Shown here: positions 1 to 5,476 of the stretch, one piece after another
Position numbering within the stretch: position 1 is the first letter of the stretch
Layout: the number at the start of each line of letters is the position of its first letter
The notes under the pieces: generated by a model
The model's input: only the letters and a program-made list of their open reading frames with translations
What the model was told of the DNA's origin: nothing
The model's database searches: none
DNA from: an uncultured Cryomorphaceae bacterium
Lineage (GTDB): Bacteria > Bacteroidota > Bacteroidia > Flavobacteriales > Schleiferiaceae
Direction of reading: 5' to 3'
DNA length: 5,476 nt
Assembly (NCBI GenBank): GCA_937900215.1
Contig: CALCFH010000495.1
Location: forward strand, 1-5,476
Made by a program: the position numbers and the translations under genes

Positions 1-174
1 GTTCATATTATTAGTGCGCGTGCAGCCGATATGATTGCGGAAGCGGTGGTTGCCATGGAGTTCCGTGCTTCGGCAGAAGATATCGCCCGCATAAGTCATG
101 CACATCCAACCTATATGGAAGCGGTGAAAGAGGCCGCCCTAGATGCTACAGCAAAGAGACCATTGCATATCTAA
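1..174 (+). CDS. lpdA: Dihydrolipoyl dehydrogenase (E3), C-terminal end, 5' truncated by window edge
   Basis: This is the last 57 codons of a flavoprotein disulfide reductase, in frame from base 1 and ending in TAA at 172-174. The visible part belongs to the C-terminal dimerisation domain. It contains the segment ARAADMIAEAVVAMEF and then SHAHPTYMEA, the E3 signature in which His (fragment residue 35) and Glu (residue 40) form the dyad that works across the dimer interface; the five-residue spacing matches the E. coli His444/Glu449 pair. It ends in the typical PLHI tail. As known for the family, E3 is cytoplasmic and reoxidises the dihydrolipoyl groups of pyruvate, 2-oxoglutarate and branched-chain 2-oxo-acid dehydrogenase complexes, passing electrons through FAD to NAD+. 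The FAD- and NAD-binding domains and the redox disulfide lie outside the window. Which complex it serves cannot be told from here. Glutathione or mercuric reductase are less likely because of the SHAHPT-type ending. Confidence 0.95.
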   Translation, partial: VHIISARAADMIAEAVVAMEFRASAEDIARISHAHPTYMEAVKEAALDATAKRPLHI

Positions 175-178
175 TTGA

Positions 179-916
179 ATGAAGTATAAAGAACACGATA
201 TCCACAAAAGAGGTGGGCTATTTGGTCGATATGAAGCCTACCTTGGGGAGTTCGTGTACGGAGGAATTGATGGTTGTGTAACCACATTTGCTGTAGTGGC
301 CGGCGCCATGGGCGCAGGTTTAAACAGTTCAATTATTCTAATTCTTGGCTTTGCCAATTTGCTGGCCGATGGCTTTGCCATGTCGGTTGGCGCCTATTTG
401 TCGGCGAAATCAGAGAAAGACAATTTCCAAAAACACAAGCAGATAGAGTATTGGGAGGTAGACAACCTTCCCGAAAAAGAAACACAAGAAATTCGAGATA
501 TCTATAGAAGCAAAGGCTTTGAAGGGGAACTCTTAGAAGAGGTCGTATCTGTGATTACTTCCAACAAAGACCGATGGGTGAACGTGATGATGAAAGAAGA
601 ACTCGAAATGATCGAAGAAGATCGTTCTCCTTTTTACATCGGCTTGATTACCTACATTTCCTTCTTACTCATTGGTATAGTTCCACTTACGAGCTATGTG
701 GTAGATTTTTCAGTAGGAATCTCTGATCCATTTTTAATCTCAGTTATATTAACGGCTTGTGGCTTTATTGTAATTGGAGCCATGAAGTCTTTGGTAACCA
801 ACACTTCCTATCTGCGAAGTATTGCTGAAACTTTGTTGCTGGGAGCTATTGCAGCCTTGGTTTCGTATTACGTGGGAGATCTTTTAGAGCATATTGTTCG
901 CTCAAAATCTATTTGA
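179..916 (+). CDS. VIT1/CCC1-family divalent metal (Fe2+/Mn2+) transporter
   Basis: A complete 245-residue membrane protein of the VIT1/CCC1 (DUF125) family. Helix 1 (about 25-47) carries the family motif YGGIDGCVTTFAVVAGA with the conserved Asp31. Helix 2 (about 50-74) carries LLADGFAMSVGAYLS with Met68. A charged cytosolic segment (about 76-150) follows, then three more helices (about 152-174, 183-203, 214-236). The cytosolic segment is rich in Glu (for example 99, 101, 104, 117, 120, 121, 140, 141, 143, 146, 147) and has the Met pair 137-138, resembling the metal-binding domain known from eukaryotic VIT1. Characterised members export Fe2+ or Mn2+ from the cytosol in exchange for protons, so a metal-detoxifying inner-membrane role is inferred; the metal is not determined. 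The start is firm: an in-frame TGA lies directly before it at 176-178. No Shine-Dalgarno is visible. Only four bases separate it from the lpd stop, so cotranscription and perhaps translational coupling are likely. Confidence 0.9.
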   Translation: MKYKEHDIHKRGGLFGRYEAYLGEFVYGGIDGCVTTFAVVAGAMGAGLNSSIILILGFANLLADGFAMSVGAYLSAKSEKDNFQKHKQIEYWEVDNLPEKETQEIRDIYRSKGFEGELLEEVVSVITSNKDRWVNVMMKEELEMIEEDRSPFYIGLITYISFLLIGIVPLTSYVVDFSVGISDPFLISVILTACGFIVIGAMKSLVTNTSYLRSIAETLLLGAIAALVSYYVGDLLEHIVRSKSI

Positions 917-938
917 TGTTGGGCTTAGGCTTGCTGAA

Positions 939-954
939 TGTAACCTAGATTACA
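939..954. promoter_or_regulatory. Crp-like palindrome, candidate operator
   Basis: The 16 bases TGTAACCTAGATTACA form a near-perfect palindrome: seven of eight symmetric pairs match, around a CTAG centre. The half-sites TGTAA-N6-TTACA resemble the Crp-family layout TGTGA-N6-TCACA and contain the GTA-N8-TAC pattern used by some family members. It lies in the only noncoding gap between the VIT gene and the secreted-protein gene, about 54 bases before the latter's ATG. Binding by a Crp/Fnr-type regulator is inference; a chance palindrome of this size is possible. Confidence 0.35.
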
Positions 955-975
955 CCTGCAAATAACCTTTCTAAG

Positions 976-983
976 TACTATTG
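976..983 (+). promoter_or_regulatory. Weak Bacteroidota-type -7 promoter element candidate
   Basis: TACTATTG matches five of the six fixed bases of the Bacteroidota -7 consensus TAnnTTTG and lies 24 bases before the ATG of the secreted-protein gene. No clear -33 TTG element is seen at the expected distance. If real, transcription would start near 988-990, and the palindrome at 939-954 would be centred about 42 bases upstream of that, the position expected of an activator that overlaps the promoter. The match alone is weak. Confidence 0.25.
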
Positions 984-1007
984 CTCTGTAAATCCAAACC
1001 ATACAGA

Positions 1008-2609
1008 ATGAAGCGAATAGTACTTGTGTTTTTCATTTTTTCTCTAGTCTTACAGCTAGATGCTCAGCCTTACACACTTTCCCTGAAACCCTTAAGTGTG
1101 CCCAATTTAGGCGGATTGCAGTCGTATGCTTTTGGCCAATCCAACGGGAAGTGGCTACTGATAGGAGGTCGATTGGATGGTTTGCACAGAAGACAGCCCT
1201 GGGCAAGTTTCGATCAAGCGGGTCATAATAACCAACTTTGGGTGATAGATCCTGTTGCAGGAATTTCGTACTCAGCTCCATTAACGGCTCTTCCGACATC
1301 CGCGCAAGAGCAGCTCTCTTCAACCAATATGGAGTTCTATCAAAGAGAGGGTATTTTGTATGTGGTAGGTGGATATGGCTACAGTGCCACGGCTGCAGAT
1401 CATACTACTTTTCCTTATATGTGTGCCATTGATGTGGATGCGGCTATTCAAGCTGTCATCCAAGGTGGAAGTCTCCAAGCCCATATTCGTCAAATAAGCG
1501 ATCCGCTTTTTCAAGTAACGGGCGGACACCTAGATAAAATAGGATCGGACTTCTATCTCTTGGGTGGACAGAAATTCATTGGGCGATACAATCCCATGGG
1601 ACCTACTCATGGTCCGGGTTTTATTCAAGAATACTCCAATAGTATTCGTGTTTTCAGCATTCAAGATGATGGTAGCAATGTTTCAGTACAATGGAAACAG
1701 ACCTATACAGATGCAGCTGAATTGCACCGCAGAGATTACAATGCAGAGGTGCAAATAAAGGCAGATGGAAGCGAAGGAATAACAATGTTTTCAGGTGTAT
1801 TTCAGCCTACCGTTAATCTGCCATTCTTAAATAATGTAGATGTAGATTCTTTGGGCTATTATCCCAATGCCAGCTTCCAACAGAAATTCAATCATTACCA
1901 TTGTCCAGTAATTCCGATGTATTCGAACGAAACCAAAGAAATGCACAATCTATTCTTTGGAGGAATTGCCCAATTCTATATGGATGGAGGACAAATAATT
2001 CAAGACGATGATGTTCCTTTTGTTCGAAGTATCAGCTTGGTGAAGAGAGATTCATTGGGCAATATGAGCGAGGTTTTAATGCCTATTCAAATGCCGAACT
2101 ATCTTGGGGCGAGCGCAGAATTCATTCCGAACGAGGAGTTGAAATCCTTTTCAAATGGAGTGTTTAAACTGGATAGCTTGTCTTCTGACTCATCCTTGCT
2201 AGGCCATATTTTTGGAGGGATAAACAGTAGCGACAAGAATATATTCTTCATAAATGATGGAACTCAAAGCTCTGCAAGTCAAGTGATATACGAAGTTTGG
2301 CTAACTCCAAGCGCATTGGGAATAGGAGAGAGTCAAATTAAAAACAAGGCTAAAAACATTCGAATTGTTCCCAATCCGAACCATGGCAACTTTGATGTTG
2401 AGATAGGCAAAGCACCACTGAATGGAATGGTTGAGTGGGCCGTGTATTCAAATGATGGCAAATCAGTTCAATCGGGAGTAGAGGATGTGAATAGTTTAGG
2501 CGAAAACCGATTTTCAGTACGCTTAAAAGAATCACTCGCCAAAGGAGCCTATCAATTGAGAGTACAATCAGATGATATAAATGCTACGTCTAGCTTTTTT
2601 ATAGAATAG
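1008..2609 (+). CDS. Secreted Kelch-like beta-propeller protein with T9SS type A sorting domain
   Basis: A 533-residue protein starting at the ATG at 1008, chosen because it begins a clear Sec signal peptide (MKR, hydrophobic core 4-16, likely cut after LDA at 19). An in-frame TTG at 981 would add nine residues and spoil the signal. The body shows recurring Kelch-like blade motifs, a hydrophobic strand followed by Gly-Gly: WLLIGGR (49-55), LYVVGGYGY (117-125), FYLLGGQ (182-188), LFFGGIAQFY (315-324) and HIFGGIN (400-406). This suggests a beta-propeller over about 25-435. Segments LHRRDYN (239-245), NHYHC (295-299) and QDDDVPFVR (332-340) look like conserved family motifs and could form a site. 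Residues 450-533 are a T9SS type A sorting domain (IVPNPNHGNF, then GKSVQSG and GAYQLRV), which directs export across the outer membrane and is normally cleaved off. Only two Cys remain in the mature body (139, 299). No catalytic function is recognised; a galactose-oxidase-like enzyme or a binding protein are both open. Confidence 0.85.
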   Translation: MKRIVLVFFIFSLVLQLDAQPYTLSLKPLSVPNLGGLQSYAFGQSNGKWLLIGGRLDGLHRRQPWASFDQAGHNNQLWVIDPVAGISYSAPLTALPTSAQEQLSSTNMEFYQREGILYVVGGYGYSATAADHTTFPYMCAIDVDAAIQAVIQGGSLQAHIRQISDPLFQVTGGHLDKIGSDFYLLGGQKFIGRYNPMGPTHGPGFIQEYSNSIRVFSIQDDGSNVSVQWKQTYTDAAELHRRDYNAEVQIKADGSEGITMFSGVFQPTVNLPFLNNVDVDSLGYYPNASFQQKFNHYHCPVIPMYSNETKEMHNLFFGGIAQFYMDGGQIIQDDDVPFVRSISLVKRDSLGNMSEVLMPIQMPNYLGASAEFIPNEELKSFSNGVFKLDSLSSDSSLLGHIFGGINSSDKNIFFINDGTQSSASQVIYEVWLTPSALGIGESQIKNKAKNIRIVPNPNHGNFDVEIGKAPLNGMVEWAVYSNDGKSVQSGVEDVNSLGENRFSVRLKESLAKGAYQLRVQSDDINATSSFFIE

Positions 2610-2626
2610 AGATAAGGAGAATATAA

Positions 2627-2662
2627 AAAAAGCCCAGTGAAAGGAATTTCGCTGGGCTTTTT
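2627..2662. terminator. Bidirectional intrinsic terminator between convergent genes
   Basis: An 11-bp stem pairs 2632-2642 (GCCCAGTGAAA) with 2647-2657 (TTTCGCTGGGC), with one G-T wobble and a four-base loop GGAA. Five further A-T pairs (2627-2631 with 2658-2662) extend it. Read on the plus strand it ends in a run of five T, just after the secreted-protein gene stop. Read on the minus strand it ends in a run of seven T, 20 bases past the acyl-CoA dehydrogenase stop. It therefore suits termination of both converging units. Confidence 0.92.
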
Positions 2663-2681
2663 GATTTAAAAAATGCGTGAG

Positions 2682-4469
2682 TTAGAAACAGTATCTGTTT
2701 TCAGCGATAAGCTTGTCGGCCACTCTTCTTCTCACGTCTTTCACATTAATATTGTGGCGGATTTTAGTAAAGCGCTTTAAGCCCATTAACATTACAGTTT
2801 GCTCATCTCCTTCAGCAAAGGAGTAAATGGCCTCACGACCTGCAGAGGCTATTTTTTCAACGGCTTCTAGCCAGAATAAACGTAGCATATCGGTTTGAAG
2901 ACTGGCGTCTTTACCCATAGCCATGATCTTTTCCGCCCTTAAAATTCCACTTTCAAGATGGTATATCTCCATAAGCATATCAGCAGCAGCCATTAAGATC
3001 TCTTGTTCCTCCTCCACATGCATTCCAAACTTCTCGACTGCTTTTCCGGCAACCATTAAAAAGGCTTTCTTTAAATTCTTTAAAGAGTCTTTCTCTTCCG
3101 CAAACAAAGTGTCGGCATCGGGCAAATCAAAAGAAGGAATTTCCATTAGCTCTTTCCCCACACTCATGGCAGGACCAATGAGGTTCAATTCGCCTTTCAT
3201 TGCTTTTTTGAGCATCATTCCAACCGTAAGCATACGGTTGATTTCATTGGTGCCTTCGTAGATTCGAGCAATGCGCACATCGCGGTAAGCCGATTCCATT
3301 TTGGCATCGGCCGAATAACCCATTCCACCAAATATTTGAACTCCCTCATCTGCAATATAACTTGCAGCCTCTGATGCGTGAACCTTTAGAATAGCGCACT
3401 CAATGGCATATTCTTCTACACCTTTAAGTTTCGCTTGTTGAGGGCTTATACCTTGAGCCTCAAAATAAGCAATTTGATTTTCAATATCTTGACCAGCACG
3501 GTAGGTGGCGGTTTCAGAAATCCAATGTTTCATGGCCATGCGTGCCAACTTCTGCTTTATGGCTCCAAATTGAGCAATAGGCTGGTTGAATTGATGGCGA
3601 TTGTTGGCATAGTTGACAGATTCAGTAATAATTCTGCGGTTTGCATCTAAACAGGCTGCTGCAAGCTTAATTCGACCCACATTTAGGGCATTCATGGCAA
3701 TTTTAAATCCACCATTGCGCTCGCCCAATAAGTTCTCAGCAGGTACAACTACATCATTAAAGAATACTTGTCTGGTAGAAGAAGCTTTAATTCCCATTTT
3801 ATCTTCTTCTTCCCCCATGGAGATACCCGCGGTTCCTTTTTCTACAATGAAACCGGTGATATTTTTATCCTCTTCAATGCGTGCAAAAACAATGAATAAA
3901 TCGGCGTAACCTGCATTGGAGATCCACATTTTCTGACCGGTAATGGAGAAGCTCTTTCCATCTGAACTAGGAACCGCCTTGGTTTTTCCGCTATTGGCAT
4001 CGCTACCCGCGCCGGGCTCGGTTAAGCAATAGGCACCAATCCATTCACCAGAAGCTAATTTGGGAAGGTATTTTAGTTTCTGTTCTTCATTTCCATAAAG
4101 CAAAATGGGAAGGATACCAATACCCGTATGAGCACCATAGGCAGTAGATAAAGAACCTGTTGCGCCTGAAATTCGATCGCACACAAGCATAGAAGTATTG
4201 AATCCCATACCCAGACCACCGTATTGTTCGGGCACATAGATTCCCAATAAACCCAATTCGCCCGTTTGTTTTAAAAGGGATAGGGTAAAGGCATAGTCTT
4301 TCTTTTCGAAACGATGCTTATTTGGCCAAACCTCACGGTCTACAAATTCAGTAGTGGCCTGTGCCATCATAGTTTGTTCTTCAGAGAACTCTTCTGGTAT
4401 AAACACTTGATTTGCTTGAGTTTCTTTGATAATAAACTCGCCTCCTTTTACATTTGATTCTTGATTCAT
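2682..4469 (-). CDS. Acyl-CoA dehydrogenase, VLCAD/ACAD9-like with C-terminal extension
   Basis: A complete 595-residue FAD enzyme that introduces the trans-2 double bond in acyl-CoA, the first step of beta-oxidation, passing electrons to electron-transfer flavoprotein. In order: an N-terminal helical domain (about 25-145), a middle beta domain with YCLTEPGAGSD (147-157) and KMWISNAGYAD (180-190), and a C-terminal helical domain with RHQFNQPIAQFGAIKQKLA (291-309), QIFGGMGYS (378-386) and RIYEGTNEINR (402-412). Glu405 in YEGTNEI aligns with the catalytic base. A further helical extension (about 425-595) makes it longer than the usual 380-residue short/medium-chain enzymes and like VLCAD and ACAD9, so long-chain substrates are inferred. 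It is not the larger E. coli FadE type. The start at 4469 is the only ATG after an in-frame TGA at 4491-4493; its leader is A-rich with no Shine-Dalgarno. It follows the thiolase on the same strand after 75 bases, so the two are probably one operon. Confidence 0.95.
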   Translation of the reverse strand: MNQESNVKGGEFIIKETQANQVFIPEEFSEEQTMMAQATTEFVDREVWPNKHRFEKKDYAFTLSLLKQTGELGLLGIYVPEQYGGLGMGFNTSMLVCDRISGATGSLSTAYGAHTGIGILPILLYGNEEQKLKYLPKLASGEWIGAYCLTEPGAGSDANSGKTKAVPSSDGKSFSITGQKMWISNAGYADLFIVFARIEEDKNITGFIVEKGTAGISMGEEEDKMGIKASSTRQVFFNDVVVPAENLLGERNGGFKIAMNALNVGRIKLAAACLDANRRIITESVNYANNRHQFNQPIAQFGAIKQKLARMAMKHWISETATYRAGQDIENQIAYFEAQGISPQQAKLKGVEEYAIECAILKVHASEAASYIADEGVQIFGGMGYSADAKMESAYRDVRIARIYEGTNEINRMLTVGMMLKKAMKGELNLIGPAMSVGKELMEIPSFDLPDADTLFAEEKDSLKNLKKAFLMVAGKAVEKFGMHVEEEQEILMAAADMLMEIYHLESGILRAEKIMAMGKDASLQTDMLRLFWLEAVEKIASAGREAIYSFAEGDEQTVMLMGLKRFTKIRHNINVKDVRRRVADKLIAENRYCF

Positions 4470-4494
4470 TTTGTTTCTATTTATTGATATTCAT

Positions 4495-4506
4495 TATGCG
4501 CGCATA
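4495..4506. repeat. 12-base perfect palindrome TATGCGCGCATA
   Basis: TATGCGCGCATA reads identically on both strands, with an alternating CGCGCG-like core in an otherwise AT-rich gap. It lies 26-37 bases upstream of the acyl-CoA dehydrogenase ATG, between that start and the larger hairpin. It could be a protein-binding site or chance; no known operator is recognised. Confidence 0.3.
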
Positions 4507-4514
4507 GTATTTGG

Positions 4515-4545
4515 ATCGAAGCCCATATAGAATGGGCGTTTCGAT
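4515..4545 (-). other. Intercistronic RNA hairpin without a T-tract
   Basis: ATCGAA (4515-4520) pairs with TTCGAT (4540-4545), and GCCCAT (4521-4526) with ATGGGC (4532-4537). This gives 12 pairs with a two-base bulge (4538-4539) and a five-base loop (4527-4531). In the minus-strand transcript the stem begins on the last base of the thiolase stop codon and is followed by CCAAATACTATG, not a U run. It therefore does not look like an ordinary intrinsic terminator. An RNA-processing or 3'-end-stabilising element that sets different thiolase and dehydrogenase levels is the likeliest reading; partial termination is the alternative. Confidence 0.55.
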
Positions 4546-5476
4546 TACATCATTTCATATATTCCAGCGGCTCCTTGTCCGGTGCCGACACACATGGTCA
4601 CCATTCCGTATTTGCCTTTACGTCTTTGCATTTCATTAAACAACTGAACACTGAGCTTTGCACCAGTGCAGCCCAGCGGATGGCCTAATGCAATAGCACC
4701 ACCATTTACATTCACGATTTCTTGATTGAGATCGAGGGTTCTTAAAACAGCAAGACTTTGTGAAGCAAAAGCTTCATTTAATTCAATTAGATCAATGTCG
4801 CTTTGTTTTAGATTGGCCATTTTCAATGCCTTAGGAATGGCCTTGACTGGACCAATTCCCATAATACGAGGTTCTACTCCTGCAGCGGCATAGCTTACCA
4901 AACGGGCAATGGGCTGTAGGTTTAGTGACTTCATCATTCTTTCGCTCATCACCACAACAAATGCCGCTCCATCACTGGTTTGCGAAGAGTTACCAGCCGT
5001 TACACTTCCACCCGCAGCAAAAACGGGACGTAAACGGACTAGGGCAGAAGGGGAGGTCTCTTTTCTTGGTCCTTCATCAGTACTAAAACTAAGTGTTTCT
5101 TGTACTCTTTTACTCTTGGCATTTAAGTGAGTGTATTCTATAGAAAGAGGAACTATTTCATTTTTGAATTTTCCCTCTGCAATCGCCGCCAATGCTTTTT
5201 GATGCGATCTTAAGGCAAAAGCATCTTGGTCTTCTCTAGATACTTTGTATTTCTCAGCAACCGCTTCGGCTGTTAAGCCCATATTGTTGTACCAATCAAT
5301 GTGATCCTTGGTTATGCCATAATTTGGAGTAACCTTCCAACCTCCCATGGGAATATAACTCATAGATTCAGTACCTCCCGCGATTATGACATCCGCCATA
5401 CCCGCACGAATTTTTGCCGTTGCAATGGCAATGGTTTCCAATCCGGAAGAACAATAACGGTTCACTGTCATTCCTG
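4545..5476 (-). CDS. fadA: Thiolase (acetyl-CoA C-acyltransferase), N-terminus beyond window edge
   Basis: The C-terminal 309 or so codons of a thiolase; the reading frame stays open to the window edge, so the ATG at 5471 is internal. Numbering from that Met, the nucleophile is Cys7 in VNRYCSSGLETIA, followed by Asn232 in LNEAFASQ, His264 in NGGAIALGHPLGCTG and Cys294 in MCVGTGQG. The spacings (32 from Asn to His, 30 from His to the second Cys, 287 between the two Cys) match well-studied thiolases, so all visible catalytic parts are intact and only about 80 N-terminal residues are missing. The enzyme cleaves 3-ketoacyl-CoA with CoA to release acetyl-CoA, the last step of beta-oxidation. Its place just upstream of an acyl-CoA dehydrogenase favours the degradative (FadA-like) role over a biosynthetic acetoacetyl-CoA thiolase. 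The symbol is by function and context, not by strict orthology. Confidence 0.93.
   Translation of the reverse strand, partial: GMTVNRYCSSGLETIAIATAKIRAGMADVIIAGGTESMSYIPMGGWKVTPNYGITKDHIDWYNNMGLTAEAVAEKYKVSREDQDAFALRSHQKALAAIAEGKFKNEIVPLSIEYTHLNAKSKRVQETLSFSTDEGPRKETSPSALVRLRPVFAAGGSVTAGNSSQTSDGAAFVVVMSERMMKSLNLQPIARLVSYAAAGVEPRIMGIGPVKAIPKALKMANLKQSDIDLIELNEAFASQSLAVLRTLDLNQEIVNVNGGAIALGHPLGCTGAKLSVQLFNEMQRRKGKYGMVTMCVGTGQGAAGIYEMM

Noticed and set aside
882..907. Possible terminator hairpin TTTTAGAGC...GCTCAAAA at the end of the VIT gene.
   Set aside because: The pairing is short, has a bulge and a nine-base loop, lies inside the coding sequence and is not followed by a T run.
981..1007. 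TTG start at 981 giving a 542-residue form of the secreted protein.
   Set aside because: The added nine residues (MLCKSKPYR) precede a textbook signal peptide that begins at the ATG at 1008, and no ribosome-binding sequence supports the TTG.
2923..3261. 112-codon plus-strand open frame opposite the acyl-CoA dehydrogenase.
   Set aside because: It is antisense to a strongly conserved enzyme, Ser/Ile/Phe-rich in the manner of reverse-complement shadows, and has no recognisable domain.
3613..3909. 98-codon plus-strand open frame opposite the acyl-CoA dehydrogenase middle domain.
   Set aside because: Antisense shadow of conserved coding sequence with no domain, promoter or start-site support.
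4476..4505. Tiny minus-strand frames in the thiolase/dehydrogenase gap (ATGCGCGCATAA, then ATGAATATCAATAAATAG) as a leader peptide.
   Set aside because: They encode only three and five residues with no run of a regulatory codon, and are expected by chance in AT-rich DNA.
5469..5471. ATG at 5471 as the thiolase start.
   Set aside because: It lies only six codons before the catalytic Cys, whereas the family has roughly 80 more N-terminal residues, and the frame stays open to the window edge.

Overview
The window looks like an ordinary chromosomal segment of a member of the Bacteroidota, probably Flavobacteriia-like. Three things point that way: a secreted protein ending in a type IX secretion system (T9SS) type A sorting domain, a phylum-restricted export tag; the lack of a recognisable Shine-Dalgarno sequence in front of every visible start codon, with AT-rich leaders instead; and moderate-to-low GC content. 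The genus cannot be named from this sequence alone. No rRNA, tRNA, CRISPR array, insertion sequence or attachment site was seen.

Layout. Plus strand: the last 57 codons of dihydrolipoyl dehydrogenase (1-174); four bases later a complete VIT1/CCC1-family metal transporter (179-916); a 91-base gap holding a Crp-like palindrome and a weak promoter candidate; then a secreted Kelch-like T9SS cargo protein (1008-2609). A strong hairpin with A/T flanks (2627-2662) sits between the converging genes and can terminate transcription in both directions. Minus strand: a complete VLCAD-like acyl-CoA dehydrogenase (4469 down to 2682), preceded in its transcription direction by a thiolase (stop at 4545) that runs off the right edge. 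The 75 bases between these two genes hold a 12-bp bulged hairpin and a separate 12-base palindrome.

How the genes work together. The minus-strand pair covers the first and last steps of fatty-acid beta-oxidation. The hydratase/hydroxyacyl-CoA dehydrogenase that would complete the cycle is probably upstream of the thiolase, outside the window. The lpd product is the E3 subunit of the 2-oxo-acid dehydrogenase complexes, which handle downstream central metabolism. The VIT transporter appears to be translated from the same message as lpd, but a functional link is not shown. The Kelch-like protein is of unknown function and is most likely outer-surface or secreted.

I found no convincing new multi-gene system. 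The items most worth a second look are the Crp-like palindrome before the T9SS gene, the hairpin between the two beta-oxidation genes, and the uncharacterised Kelch-like secreted protein with its conserved-looking His-rich segments.
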